From an uncultured Oscillospiraceae bacterium (GTDB taxonomy: Bacteria > Bacillota > Clostridia > Oscillospirales > Acutalibacteraceae), in NCBI GenBank assembly GCA_900540275.1, contig UQFO01000006.1, positions 46,610 to 110,609 on the forward strand: 64,000 nt of DNA, read 5' to 3'. The notes beneath the pieces are model-generated. The model ran no database searches. It was given only the letters and a program-made list of their open reading frames with translations, and was not told where the DNA came from. Below, one piece after another: positions 36,821-44,931 of the stretch (the stretch's first letter is position 1; each line of letters begins with the position of its first letter). The position numbers and the translations under genes are program-made.

Positions 36821-36903
36821 ACGCCGTCATTGCCCTGCAATGGCTGGTGTGTTGGGGGAGCGGCCTATCCTTTCGTCGGGGAACCGCTTCTCCGCTTTTA
36901 TTT
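36821..36903 (+). ncRNA. Candidate small RNA 2 (about 83 nt), paralogue of RNA 1
   Basis: The first 30 nt, including the CATTGC/GCAATG hairpin, are identical to small RNA 1. The 3' half differs in sequence but still makes a terminator stem: GGGGGAGCGG (36854-36863) with CCGCTTCTCC (36884-36893), followed by a T-rich run. The end overlaps the stop codon of the convergent RHH gene 2, exactly as in copy 1. Its putative target gene is deleted in this copy. Confidence 0.65.
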
Positions 36904-37068
36904 GTGGCTTAAAACCAGCTCAAGTCCCGCGCGGACTACATCCGTTTTAGTGAGATGGTTTTCTTTGCAGTACTGTTCCAGAAGATTGTTTGTACTCTGG
37001 TCAATACGCGCTTTCACCTCATATGATTTGGGATTTGCTGATTTTGGTCTGCCGGTTCGTGGATTCAT
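36898..37068 (-). CDS. Ribbon-helix-helix protein 2, 56 aa
   Basis: Starts MNPRTGRPKSANPKSYEVKA and continues RIDQSTNNLLEQYCKENHLT, an RHH protein paralogous to RHH 1. ATG 37068 is preferred to an upstream in-frame ATG because GAGGTG lies just before it. The paralogues agree in the basic arm and in the strand region, but differ more in the helices, while the linked small RNAs differ in their 3' halves. Confidence 0.75.
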   Translation of the reverse strand: MNPRTGRPKSANPKSYEVKARIDQSTNNLLEQYCKENHLTKTDVVRAGLELVLSHK

Positions 37069-37101
37069 CAAAACACCTCGCTTTCTGTTCCACACATTAG
37101 A

Positions 37102-37137
37102 ATTATATCTGGTTGTGGCACAAAAAGTTCAAAACTT
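37102..37137 (-). promoter_or_regulatory. Promoter and palindromic operator of RHH gene 2
   Basis: Minus-strand TATAAT (37102-37107) with the palindrome AAGTT-3 nt-AACTT (37125-37137) upstream; conserved with RHH gene 1 although the sequence between is largely different. Confidence 0.6.
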
Positions 37138-37198
37138 GAAAAACGCTCACCCAAAAATGGAAATAGCGCTTTTTTAGCTTTAATAAGTACCGCCGTCA

Positions 37199-37472
37199 CG
37201 TAGAACTCCGCGCGCAGGCGCGGCGCTGAAACGTCCCGCAGTATCTGTTCTACGCCCCGTACATTAAACGAGGAACGGCATGGTTTCTATCGTGTGGGGT
37301 TTGTAAGGGGCGCAGCCCCTTGCTCGGCTGGAAAGGGTCAAGGGAAAACCTGCGACGAGGTTTTCCCTGTCGATGAAAAGGGTTTGCAAAAGGGAAAAAC
37401 AGAGAATTGTTTTTCCCTTTTGATTGAACATAGAAAGTTTTATGAAAAAACCCAAGAAACGGCATGTTTCAA
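37199..37472 (-). repeat. Right copy of the approximately 290-bp inverted repeat
   Basis: Reverse-oriented match of 35086-35382. The 14-bp hairpin is kept (37388-37401 with 37408-37421). The second hairpin is AGGGAAAACC/GGTTTTCCCT (37341-37368), differing from the left copy on both arms so pairing survives. The inner end again has GCGCCGCGCCTGCGCGCGG followed by AGTTCTACG. No coding sequence with a ribosome-binding site. Confidence 0.8.
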
Positions 37473-37600
37473 ATAAAAAGCCATGAAATGGCACGTTGCA
37501 AAAAAAGAAGGAGGGAACCGCCGAAACGGTTTCTCTTCTTTTGATTAAAAATAGAAAGTATCATGAAAAATCCAAGAAGAATGCTTCGAAAAAGCTGATG
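37473..37600. repeat. Additional dispersed-repeat units next to the right inverted repeat
   Basis: Contains TGGCACGTT, AAAAAAGAAGGAGG, AACCGCCGAAA and a hairpin (37505-37540), matching copy A at 4.5 kb. A second copy of the unit ATAGAAAGT...ATGAAAAA...CCAAGAA (37549-37583) also occurs at 37430-37458. Rest of the gap up to the LRR gene holds only its terminator. Confidence 0.6.
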
Positions 37601-37641
37601 AAAATTCAGGAAAGCAACATGTCAAAAAGTTTATTGCAAGC

Positions 37642-37676
37642 AAAAAACGCCGGGGCTTTGTGCCTCAGCGTTTTTT
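37642..37676 (-). terminator. Terminator after the LRR lipoprotein gene
   Basis: AAAAAACGC pairs with GCGTTTTTT, with an inner imperfect GGGC/GCCT stem; T-tracts on both strands. Confidence 0.8.
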
Positions 37677-37709
37677 AATGTGTGTGTTTATCGAAAATTT
37701 TTCTAAAAA

Positions 37710-38624
37710 TTATTCCATCGGGTCCTGGTACGGGTTATCCGCGTCGTTGCTGGATGCGTCGGTTACGGGCTGCGTTTCAGCTTCTGTGGGTTTTTCGTAT
37801 ACGCCAAGGCTTACAAACTTAACCCCTTCGGTGTTTTTTGCAATTTCCTGCGCGGGCGATCCGGTATATCCCTTGATAATCTGTAGGGAAGGGCAGTTCC
37901 AAACCATCGTCTGATCGCCTGTTTCAAGGTTTTTCGGGAGCGTCAGCGTTTTAAGGTTCGTGCAGCCCAGGAAGACAGAGGAACCCATCTGCGTTACGCT
38001 GTCAGGAATCGTCATTTCCGTGAGCCCGGTACAGCTCTGGAACACATAATCACCGATTTTCGTTACGCTGTCGGGGATTTTAATACTCTTGAGCTTTGAA
38101 CAGAAGGCAAATCGGCTGTTCTGCAAAACGGTTACAGTGCTGGGAATTTCATAGGTTTCCGCGCTGCGCTCAATCGGATAAGCGATAATATCCTTTTTGT
38201 CCTTGGAATAAAGAATGCCGTCTTCTGAAACAAATGCCGTGTTTTTGCTGTCTGCGGAGATTTCTTCAAGTCCCATCACACAATAAAAAGCGTGCGTGTC
38301 GATGTCTGTAATCGTCGCGGGAATCGTGATTTTTTTGACCGTCTTTTCCTTTGTATCGGTAAAGGCTTTTGATAGGATTTTCGTTACCTTGGCATCGTCT
38401 ATTTTTTCCGGGATGACGACGTCGGCGTTTTTGCCGATATATTTTGTCAGCTCGATATGCGTCTTGTAGACGTCATATTCATATTCACCGTTCGAGGTAC
38501 TTCCAACATAATCCGGGTTTGCGGCCTTTGCCTGGTCTATCGTCATATTGCCTTTGTCTGAGCATCCTGCAAGCACGCCCACGAACAGCAAGACAGACAG
38601 GAACAGCGCTGCTAACTTCTTCAT
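37710..38624 (-). CDS. Leucine-rich-repeat (BspA-like) lipoprotein
   Basis: A 304-residue surface protein: lipoprotein signal MKKLAALFLSVLLFVGVLAGC (lipobox with Cys21), then LRR_5-type repeats at about 80-250 (ITIPATITDIDTHAFY, IKIPDSVTKIGDYVFQSC, MTIPDSVTQMGSSVFLGC) and a Thr/Asp/Glu-rich tail ending DNPYQDPME. BspA-like LRR proteins often mediate adhesion or ligand binding; role here unknown. ATG 38624 follows AGGAG at 9 nt. Confidence 0.88.
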   Translation of the reverse strand: MKKLAALFLSVLLFVGVLAGCSDKGNMTIDQAKAANPDYVGSTSNGEYEYDVYKTHIELTKYIGKNADVVIPEKIDDAKVTKILSKAFTDTKEKTVKKITIPATITDIDTHAFYCVMGLEEISADSKNTAFVSEDGILYSKDKKDIIAYPIERSAETYEIPSTVTVLQNSRFAFCSKLKSIKIPDSVTKIGDYVFQSCTGLTEMTIPDSVTQMGSSVFLGCTNLKTLTLPKNLETGDQTMVWNCPSLQIIKGYTGSPAQEIAKNTEGVKFVSLGVYEKPTEAETQPVTDASSNDADNPYQDPME

Positions 38625-38705
38625 TTTACCCAACTCCTGCATGAGATTTATTTCCATAGGTTTTATTTTACCATAAAGGATATGATTTCGTAAAGAATGT
38701 GAAAA

Positions 38706-39590
38706 TTATTCTTTATCAAAGTTCCTGCGACCCATAAAGACAAGCGCGAGCATCCCCGCGCCGACATGCGTTCCGATGACCGGCCCAATATCGCAGATAA
38801 TAATATTTTTTACAAGCTCCTGCTCATTTATCATGGCCGCAAGCCTCTGCGCGTCCTCCAGGCAGTCGGCGTGTCCAATGATAATATCCTGTTCCTTCGT
38901 GTTTTCACCGTCTGAAACCAGCCGGTTGGCAAGCGTTTCAAGCGCTTTGTTTGAACCCCTGATTTTTGCAATTGTCGTAAGCTTGCCTTCATTGTCCACG
39001 CTCAAAAGCGGCTTAATCTGAAACGCTTTGCCGAACGTCGCGGCAACCGCGCCGATTCTCCCGCCGCGCTTCAGATGCTCCAAATCGTCTACGACAAACC
39101 AATGGCAGACGTTCAGCTTGTTGTTTTCCACCCATTTCGCAAGGTCGTCAAGCTCCATGCCTTCGCGGCGTTTTAATGCCGCATTGTATACAAGGAGCCC
39201 TTCGCCTACGGATGCGCACAGGGAATCCACCACCGTAATTTTACGCTGCGGGTATTTTTCCCGTAAATCCGCTACGGCAATCTGGCAGGTGTTGTAGGTA
39301 CCGCTCATGCCGGAGGTAAAGCAGATATATAAAATATCTTGTCCCTGTTCAAGGAACGGTTTGAAAAAGCTTGTAAACGTTTTGTAGTTGATTTGGCTCG
39401 TTGTGGAGAACTTGCCCTGGCGCATTGCGTCGTAAAAGTCCTGGTACGACAGCTCCCTTGCGTCCGCATAGTGCTTATAAGGCGTTCCCTCGAGCGTGAA
39501 TTCCATCGGGATTACGTGAATGTCCAAATCCCTGCAGCACTGCGCGTTTAAATCGAGCGTGCCGTCGGATACGATAGCATACTGGTTCAT
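38706..39590 (-). CDS. DegV family fatty-acid-binding protein
   Basis: A 294-residue DegV/FakB-type protein. These bind a fatty acid and present it to the FakA kinase. Family blocks seen: IVSDGTLDLN, CFTSGMSGTYNTCQIA, LDDLAKWVENN, HLKRGGRIGAVAATFG and IGPVIGTHVGAGMLAL. ATG 39590 lies 6 nt after GGAGG. Monocistronic with its own promoter; no fakA-like gene nearby. Confidence 0.92.
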   Translation of the reverse strand: MNQYAIVSDGTLDLNAQCCRDLDIHVIPMEFTLEGTPYKHYADARELSYQDFYDAMRQGKFSTTSQINYKTFTSFFKPFLEQGQDILYICFTSGMSGTYNTCQIAVADLREKYPQRKITVVDSLCASVGEGLLVYNAALKRREGMELDDLAKWVENNKLNVCHWFVVDDLEHLKRGGRIGAVAATFGKAFQIKPLLSVDNEGKLTTIAKIRGSNKALETLANRLVSDGENTKEQDIIIGHADCLEDAQRLAAMINEQELVKNIIICDIGPVIGTHVGAGMLALVFMGRRNFDKE

Positions 39591-39618
39591 TGACAACCTC
39601 CAAATATGAATTGCTGTA

Positions 39619-39647
39619 ATTGTACCATAATTTCACAGGTGATACAA
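39619..39647 (-). promoter_or_regulatory. Promoter of the DegV gene
   Basis: Minus strand TTGTAT (39642-39647), 17-nt spacer, TACAAT (39619-39624). Confidence 0.65.
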
Positions 39648-39720
39648 TCACAAAATTCAGAATATACTGATAAGAAGCGATGGTCTTATTCATTTGTCTT
39701 ACGGAAAGGGTGGTCGTTAT

Positions 39721-40011
39721 ATGAATTGCCGTATTGTTGACATGCGCCATAAAGAAGTGATTAACGCAAAGGACGGAATGCGCCTGGGCTTTGTCGATGA
39801 CGTAGAGGTGGACACCTGCACGGCCAAGCTCGTGGCTATCATCATCTATGGGCGCTTAAAGCTGCTCGGGCTGTTCGGCCGGTGCGACGATATCGTAATC
39901 TGCTGGGACGAAATCGAGTTGATTGGGGAAGATACCATCCTCGTCAACCACTGCTGCAAGGATAAGAAAAAGCGGAAATTCAAAAACCCGTTTGTCGGCT
40001 TTACCCGCTGA
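39721..40011 (+). CDS. YlmC/YmxH family PRC-barrel protein
   Basis: The 96-residue protein has the family pattern RIVDMRHKEVINAKDGMRLGFVDDVEVD (residues 4-31) and IIYGRLKLLGLFGRCDDIVI, followed by a basic tail (KDKKKRKFKN). Members are sporulation-linked (YlmC/YmxH) and contain a PRC-barrel beta-domain. ATG 39721 follows AAAGGGTGG. Monocistronic. Confidence 0.88.
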   Translation: MNCRIVDMRHKEVINAKDGMRLGFVDDVEVDTCTAKLVAIIIYGRLKLLGLFGRCDDIVICWDEIELIGEDTILVNHCCKDKKKRKFKNPFVGFTR

Positions 40012-40069
40012 CAGCATCCTGCAAGCTATAAAACATAGGGAAGCGCCGCGTTAAATACGGTAAAAACAT

Positions 40070-40113
40070 TCGGAAGCCGGCATGGCAAAACAGGCTGTGC
40101 CGGCTTTTATTGT
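40070..40113 (+). terminator. Terminator-like hairpin
   Basis: GAAGCCGGCA pairs with TGCCGGCTT-type sequence and is followed by TTATT; it may end the YlmC transcript. The remaining 40114-40360 shows no supported gene. Confidence 0.6.
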
Positions 40114-40360
40114 GTTATGTTTATTTTTGACGCCCTTACTTTGGCCTATGCTGTTTTCCTGAAACAACAGTGGCTTTTCATTGTCTTGCAGCCGGACAGC
40201 AACACGATAATGCAAATTTCCGTGCTTTTTAAAGCCTAATACGCCTTTTTTCATGAAATTCAGCCGCGTTGCCGCGAACAGGTACAGCGCCCCTGTCCAC
40301 GCGCAGATTACCGCATGGCAGAAAACCGCATTGCAATCGCAAAATACCAGAAAAAAAGAC

Positions 40361-40389
40361 TTGCATTTAAAAAAGCGCTGTGCTATAAT
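40361..40389 (+). promoter_or_regulatory. SigA promoter for rpsB-tsf
   Basis: TTGCAT (40361-40366), 17-nt spacer, TATAAT (40384-40389), leaving a leader of about 100 nt with GC-rich repeats (CCGG...CCGG) and the 16-nt palindrome CCGTTTTTAAAAACGG at 40430-40445. Confidence 0.85.
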
Positions 40390-40496
40390 ATTCAGGCATT
40401 ACGCACGCCGGTGCCGCGCCGGAAGGGTGCCGTTTTTAAAAACGGTTGTTCCGGTCTGGGCCTGGCGGAGGAAAAAAACCTAAGGAGGACACAACA

Positions 40497-41243
40497 ATGG
40501 CAGTCGTATCTATGAAACAACTTTTGGAGGCAGGCGTACATTTCGGCCACCAGACAAGAAGATGGAACCCTAAAATGGCGGAATACATCTTCACCGAGCG
40601 CAACGGAATCTACATTATCGACCTGCAGAAGACGGTCAAAAAGCTGGAGGAAGCATATTCCTTCGTCCGCGACCTTTCCATGGAAGGAAAGAGCCTTCTG
40701 TTCGTCGGCACAAAAAAGCAGGCGCAGGACTCCGTGAAGGAGGAAGCCGAACGTGCGGGCGCATATTATGTCAATGCGCGCTGGCTCGGCGGCATGCTCA
40801 CAAACTTTACAACCATTAAAAGAAGAATCGAACGCTTAAAGCAGCTGCGTACGATGGAAACCGACGGAACCTTTGAACTGCTCCCGAAAAAAGAGGTCAT
40901 CAAGCTGAACCTCGAAATCGAGAAGCTCGAAAAATTCCTCGGCGGCATTAAGGAAATGAAGCAGATGCCCGGTGCGCTCTTCATCGTCGATCCCCGCAAG
41001 GAAAGAATCGCCGTTGCGGAAGCAAAGAAGCTCGGCATTCCAATCGTCGCTATTGTCGATACCAACTGTGACCCGGACGAAATCGACTATGTAATCCCGG
41101 GCAATGACGACGCAATCCGTGCCGTCAAGCTGATTGCCGCTACCATGGCGAACGCCGTCATCGAAGGACACGAAGGCCAGATGGGCGCCGCAGCCAGGGA
41201 AGAGGAAGAAAAGGCTGAGGAAGAGGCACCAGCCCAGGCATAA
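40497..41243 (+). CDS. rpsB: 30S ribosomal protein S2 (uS2)
   Basis: The 248-residue protein has [44 protein letters not shown] and [18 protein letters not shown], all uS2 signatures, and an acidic Glu/Ala-rich tail. ATG 40497 follows AAGGAGG at 8 nt. It is the usual upstream partner of tsf. In several bacteria S2 represses its own operon through the leader; whether this leader does so cannot be told by eye. Confidence 0.97.
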   Translation: MAVVSMKQLLEAGVHFGHQTRRWNPKMAEYIFTERNGIYIIDLQKTVKKLEEAYSFVRDLSMEGKSLLFVGTKKQAQDSVKEEAERAGAYYVNARWLGGMLTNFTTIKRRIERLKQLRTMETDGTFELLPKKEVIKLNLEIEKLEKFLGGIKEMKQMPGALFIVDPRKERIAVAEAKKLGIPIVAIVDTNCDPDEIDYVIPGNDDAIRAVKLIAATMANAVIEGHEGQMGAAAREEEEKAEEEAPAQA

Positions 41244-41341
41244 AGATAAACGCGGCTTGTTCGGGCGGGTACTCGTGCCTGCCCGAATCATATATATGAA
41301 CAGAAAATAAATTATTTTATATATAGGAAAGGATGTTTACA

Positions 41342-42250
41342 ATGGCTTTTACAGCACAGGACGTTAAAGCTTTAAGAGAGAAAACAGGCTGCGGTATGAT
41401 GGACTGCAAAAAGGCGCTTACCGAGGCCAATGGAGATATGGACGCTGCTGTTGATTTCCTGAGAGAGCAGGGGCTTGCAAAGCAGGCGAAGAAGAGCGGC
41501 AGGATTGCTGCGGAGGGCGTTGCGTTTGCATGCACGAATGACGACGGCACTGTAGGCGTCGTTATCGAGGTCAACGCTGAAACCGACTTTGTCGCAAAGA
41601 ACGCGGATTTCCAGGAATTTGTCAAGACCTGCGCGATGACTGTCATTGAGCAGAACCCCGCCGATGTCGACGCGCTGCTCGCATGCAAGGCTTCCGGCAG
41701 CGACAAGACGGTCGCCGAGCTTCTTCAGGATAAAGTCCTCACGATTGGCGAGAACATTAAAATCCGCCGTTTTGAGCGTTATGAGGGTACGGTCGTCACT
41801 TACATCCATGCTGCCGGCAGAATAGGCGTTATGGTTAAGTTCGATACAGACGTAGCTGATAAGGAAGGCTTTGCCGCCTATGCAAAGGACATCGCAATGC
41901 AGGTCGCGGCCGCAATGCCGCCGTACCTCAATAAAGAGAGCGTGCCGGCCGACGTTATCGAGCATGAAAAGAAGGTTATGACCGAGCAGGTCTTGAACGA
42001 GGGCAAGCCTGCGCAAATTGCTGAGAAAATTGTCATGGGCAAAATCGGAAAATACTACAAAGAGAATTGCCTTGTTGACCAGGCGTTTGTCAAGGAGCCT
42101 GACCTGAGCGTTCAGAAGTATACCGAAAACACCGCAAAAGAGCTTGGCGGTTCCATTGCCATTACCGGATTTGTCCGCTTTGAAAAAGGCGAAGGCCTTG
42201 AAAAGCGCCAGGACAACTTCGCAGAAGAAGTTGCCGGTATGGTCAAATAA
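41342..42250 (+). CDS. tsf: Elongation factor Ts
   Basis: Guanine-nucleotide exchange factor for EF-Tu. The 302-residue protein has VKALREKTGCGMMDCKKAL, GVVIEVNAETDFVAKN and KIVMGKIGKYYKENCL, family signatures at normal length. ATG 41342 follows AGGAAAGGATG. Ends with a terminator, so rpsB-tsf forms a two-gene operon. Confidence 0.97.
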   Translation: MAFTAQDVKALREKTGCGMMDCKKALTEANGDMDAAVDFLREQGLAKQAKKSGRIAAEGVAFACTNDDGTVGVVIEVNAETDFVAKNADFQEFVKTCAMTVIEQNPADVDALLACKASGSDKTVAELLQDKVLTIGENIKIRRFERYEGTVVTYIHAAGRIGVMVKFDTDVADKEGFAAYAKDIAMQVAAAMPPYLNKESVPADVIEHEKKVMTEQVLNEGKPAQIAEKIVMGKIGKYYKENCLVDQAFVKEPDLSVQKYTENTAKELGGSIAITGFVRFEKGEGLEKRQDNFAEEVAGMVK

Positions 42251-42267
42251 AAAATTTGATTATTATG

Positions 42268-42296
42268 AAAAGCGCGTCCCTTGGGATGCGCTTTTT
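42268..42296 (+). terminator. Terminator after tsf
   Basis: AAAGCGC-TCCC pairs with GGGA-GCGCTTT (one mismatch pair) and is followed by TTG. Confidence 0.8.
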
Positions 42297-42322
42297 GCAT
42301 GATAGCTTCAACTTTATTTATA

Positions 42323-42351
42323 TTGACTTGAAAATTAAAAATTGATATACT
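42323..42351 (+). promoter_or_regulatory. SigA promoter of the EIIC-EAL leader RNA
   Basis: TTGACT (42323-42328), 17-nt spacer, TATACT (42346-42351), 250 nt upstream of the EIIC-EAL start. Confidence 0.75.
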
Positions 42352-42357
42352 ATATTA

Positions 42358-42478
42358 AGAATTTAAAATTTCAAAGAGCTGTATGTTCTGAGCTGATGCG
42401 GATTTTTTATCAGCGCTAATAAGCAGGGCCGTGCCTGCACAAATCACGCACCTCACTTGGCGGGGTGCGTTTTGTTTT
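42358..42478 (+). promoter_or_regulatory. Structured leader RNA with terminator
   Basis: After the promoter come a hairpin GCTGAT/ATCAGC (42392-42414), a second GCAGG/CCTGC (42423-42438), and an intrinsic terminator ACGCACC/GGTGCGT (42446-42470) with TTTGTTTT. Either a stand-alone small RNA or an attenuation device for the EAL gene. It does not match the c-di-GMP-I or -II riboswitch consensus as I know them. Confidence 0.55.
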
Positions 42479-42604
42479 GCCGTGTCCGTAAGGCTTTTAA
42501 TTGACAGGATTATCCAATAGTTTGTTGGAGTCGGCGGCTTTCTATTTTAATAAATATATGCTAAAATCAGTAATGACAATATCTGCCAGAGGGAGACGGG
42601 CTAA

Positions 42605-44728
42605 GTGGAGGATACGAATAAAAACGCCGGACGCGCCAGCTTGCTGCGTCTGATTGATATGATTGAAGGGAACGCGGTGTTCTCCTCTGTCAAGCGGGGC
42701 ATGCTGATGCTGATTCCGGTACTGGTTATCGGCTCGGTTGCGCTGATGATTCGCAGCTTCCCGCTGCCAGGCTTTCAGGATTTTTTGCTGCAGGGCGGTG
42801 TGGGCGGCCTGCTGCTGGAGCTATGCAACCTTGTGTATGGGGCTACCTTCGGGCTGCTGTCTGTATACCTGGTGGGTGGCGTCAGCTACTACTTTTCCGG
42901 TGTGCTGCGCCCGGGAAACACCTCCTTCCAGCTCCTGTCGGTGCTGTTGGCCCTGAGCTGCTTTGTGGCTTCTTTTGTGGGCTCGGACGGCGCCATCGAC
43001 ATTACATATTTCAGCGCGGTGGGCATATTTTCCGCCATCCTGTGTGCGGTGTGCGCTCCGGCGCTGTTCCGGCTGCTGTACCGCGTGCTGCCGCGCCGTT
43101 TTCGGTCTTATGCCGCCGGGGCGGACTACCGTTTTCGCGCAGCGTTTTCCATGATTGTTCCCTTTTTGCTGACCCTGCTGGTGTTTGTGCTTATCAACAT
43201 GGGCCTGCGCCACGGACTTCAGGTGGACAATGTAAACGATTTGGTTTCCGGCGGATTGCTTTCGCTGTTTGAAAGTATCGATAACGAGCTTGTCAGCGGT
43301 ATCCTATTCACTGTTATTCTTAACCTGCTGTGGCTGTTCGGTATCCACGGCGGTAATATGATGGAGCAGGTTGCCCTCGCGTTTCTTGTACCTGCCAACG
43401 CTGACCCGACGCACATCGTGTGCAAAAGCTTTTTAGACAACTTCGCGTTGATGGGAGGCTGCGGTGCTACGCTGTGCCTTCTTGGCGCGCTGCTGCTGTT
43501 CTCAAGGACAAGGAACAACCGGCAGCTTGCGCGGTCCGCGGCACCCTTTGCCGTCTTCAACATGAATGAAATCCTGGTGTTTGGGCTGCCTATTATCCTC
43601 AATCCTATCATGATTGTCCCGTTCCTGCTGGTGCCGGTGGTGTCGCTGCTGATTGCTTATGGAGCCACGCTTATCGGTTTCATTCCCGTGGTGACCGAAA
43701 CGGTGACATGGACCACGCCTGTGCTGTTCAGCGGTTACGCCGCCACGGGAAGCATCAATGGCGCGGTAGTGCAGCTCGTAATCCTGGTCGCCGGCGTGGC
43801 GGTATACGCGCCCTTTATCCGCCTGCTGGAGCGCACCCAGCGCCAGCGGGAATCCATGCTGACTACCCGTTTGACTGCGGCGTTCCATGAACAGGAAGAT
43901 ACCGGGGTGTTTAGGCCGCTGCTCGACCGCAGCGACGATTTGGGCTTTGCTGCGAAGACCTTGAGCGCACAGCTCGAAAGCGACATCCTGCATGATAATC
44001 TGCCGGTATACTATCAGCCTCAGGTGGACGACAAGGGGCGGCTGGTCGGGGCGGAGGCGCTGCTGCGCTGGACCTACTCGGAGCAGCCGGTCTATCCGCC
44101 CTTGGCAATCGCGCTCGCAAAGGAGAGCGGCTTGTTTGACGCGCTTACTTGGCAAGTGCTGAACACCGCCGCGGCGGACATAGCCATACTGTGCGAAACG
44201 CTGGACAGGCCGCTGGTGGTGTCTGTCAACATTGATGCGGCGCAGCTCAATGACCGCGACTTTGTGAAACAGGCGGTTTCCTTTGCGGGAAAGCGCGGCG
44301 TGTCGGAAAACATATGTCTTGAGATTACGGAAAATACGCCTCTCGAACGGTTTGACAACATTACGGAAAATCTGGCGCTGCTTGCGGAAAATGGCCTGAA
44401 GGCGGCTATTGATGATTTCAGTATGGGGCATACCTCCCTCAAGTACCTGCAGAACGGAGGCTTTCAGTACGTGAAGCTGGATGGCGCGCTGGTCCGGCAG
44501 GTTCCGGATAACCCGCGCAGCCGTGATATTGTAGCCTCTATCGTAAAGCTGGGGCAAACCATGGGCTTTGAGGTGGTGGCGGAATTTGTGGAGAACGAAC
44601 AGCTGCGCGCAGAACTTATGAAGCTGGGCTGCCGCCTCTTCCAGGGGTACCTGTACAGCCCCGCGCTTCCGATGAAGGAGTACCTGAAATATGGTGAGAA
44701 GCTTGCCGGTAAAGAGGCCCAAAAATAA
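42605..44728 (+). CDS. PTS EIIC-like membrane domain fused to EAL c-di-GMP phosphodiesterase
   Basis: The first 420 or so of 707 residues form an EIIC-like permease of the lactose/cellobiose type (about ten helices; FGIHGGNMMEQVALAF, FNMNEILVFGLPIILNP, TWTTPVLFSGY). Residues about 455-695 are an EAL domain with apparently all catalytic positions: EALLRW, VSVNID, CLEITEN, AIDDFSMGH, YVKLDG, EFVEN and FQGYLYSPAL. No EIIA/EIIB domain is fused. It probably couples sugar sensing at the membrane to c-di-GMP breakdown. GTG 42605 follows GAGGGAGA. Known fusion architecture, ligand unknown. Confidence 0.9.
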   Translation: MEDTNKNAGRASLLRLIDMIEGNAVFSSVKRGMLMLIPVLVIGSVALMIRSFPLPGFQDFLLQGGVGGLLLELCNLVYGATFGLLSVYLVGGVSYYFSGVLRPGNTSFQLLSVLLALSCFVASFVGSDGAIDITYFSAVGIFSAILCAVCAPALFRLLYRVLPRRFRSYAAGADYRFRAAFSMIVPFLLTLLVFVLINMGLRHGLQVDNVNDLVSGGLLSLFESIDNELVSGILFTVILNLLWLFGIHGGNMMEQVALAFLVPANADPTHIVCKSFLDNFALMGGCGATLCLLGALLLFSRTRNNRQLARSAAPFAVFNMNEILVFGLPIILNPIMIVPFLLVPVVSLLIAYGATLIGFIPVVTETVTWTTPVLFSGYAATGSINGAVVQLVILVAGVAVYAPFIRLLERTQRQRESMLTTRLTAAFHEQEDTGVFRPLLDRSDDLGFAAKTLSAQLESDILHDNLPVYYQPQVDDKGRLVGAEALLRWTYSEQPVYPPLAIALAKESGLFDALTWQVLNTAAADIAILCETLDRPLVVSVNIDAAQLNDRDFVKQAVSFAGKRGVSENICLEITENTPLERFDNITENLALLAENGLKAAIDDFSMGHTSLKYLQNGGFQYVKLDGALVRQVPDNPRSRDIVASIVKLGQTMGFEVVAEFVENEQLRAELMKLGCRLFQGYLYSPALPMKEYLKYGEKLAGKEAQK

Positions 44729-44931
44729 AAGGCTGAAATGACTGGTAACGGCAGGCTGCCAATAGCGGCCATAGACTTTCGATACCGTTTGAGAGTCCGG
44801 CAATTTGGCTGTCCAAGGGGTGGCAAATTTGAAGTAAAATACATGTCACCAATTGGAAGCTGCGGCGGTGTTTATAGTAGGAAAGTCACGTAGGTTTTAC
44901 CAAAGTCATAGAGAATACAGACGAAAAAGGA

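Noticed and set aside
36173..36860. Short CRISPR-like repeat because of the duplicated blocks with spacer-like differences.
   Set aside because: Only two copies about 580 bp apart with coding DNA between; this is a tandem gene duplication, not an array.
40051..40254. A 67-codon minus-strand frame between the YlmC-like gene and rpsB.
   Set aside because: No ribosome-binding site, overlaps a terminator-like hairpin and has no recognisable domain.
42358..42478. c-di-GMP riboswitch before the EAL gene.
   Set aside because: The conserved GGTCACGCACAGGGCAAACC core of class I and the class II motifs are not present; kept only as an unclassified leader.
43502..44803. A 433-codon minus-strand frame opposite the EIIC-EAL gene.
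   Set aside because: The plus strand encodes a complete EIIC-EAL protein with catalytic motifs; the opposite frame has low-complexity His/Arg/Gln composition.
44740..44931. Possible structured RNA in the gap before the dockerin gene.
   Set aside because: I found no stable set of stems nor any match to a known motif.
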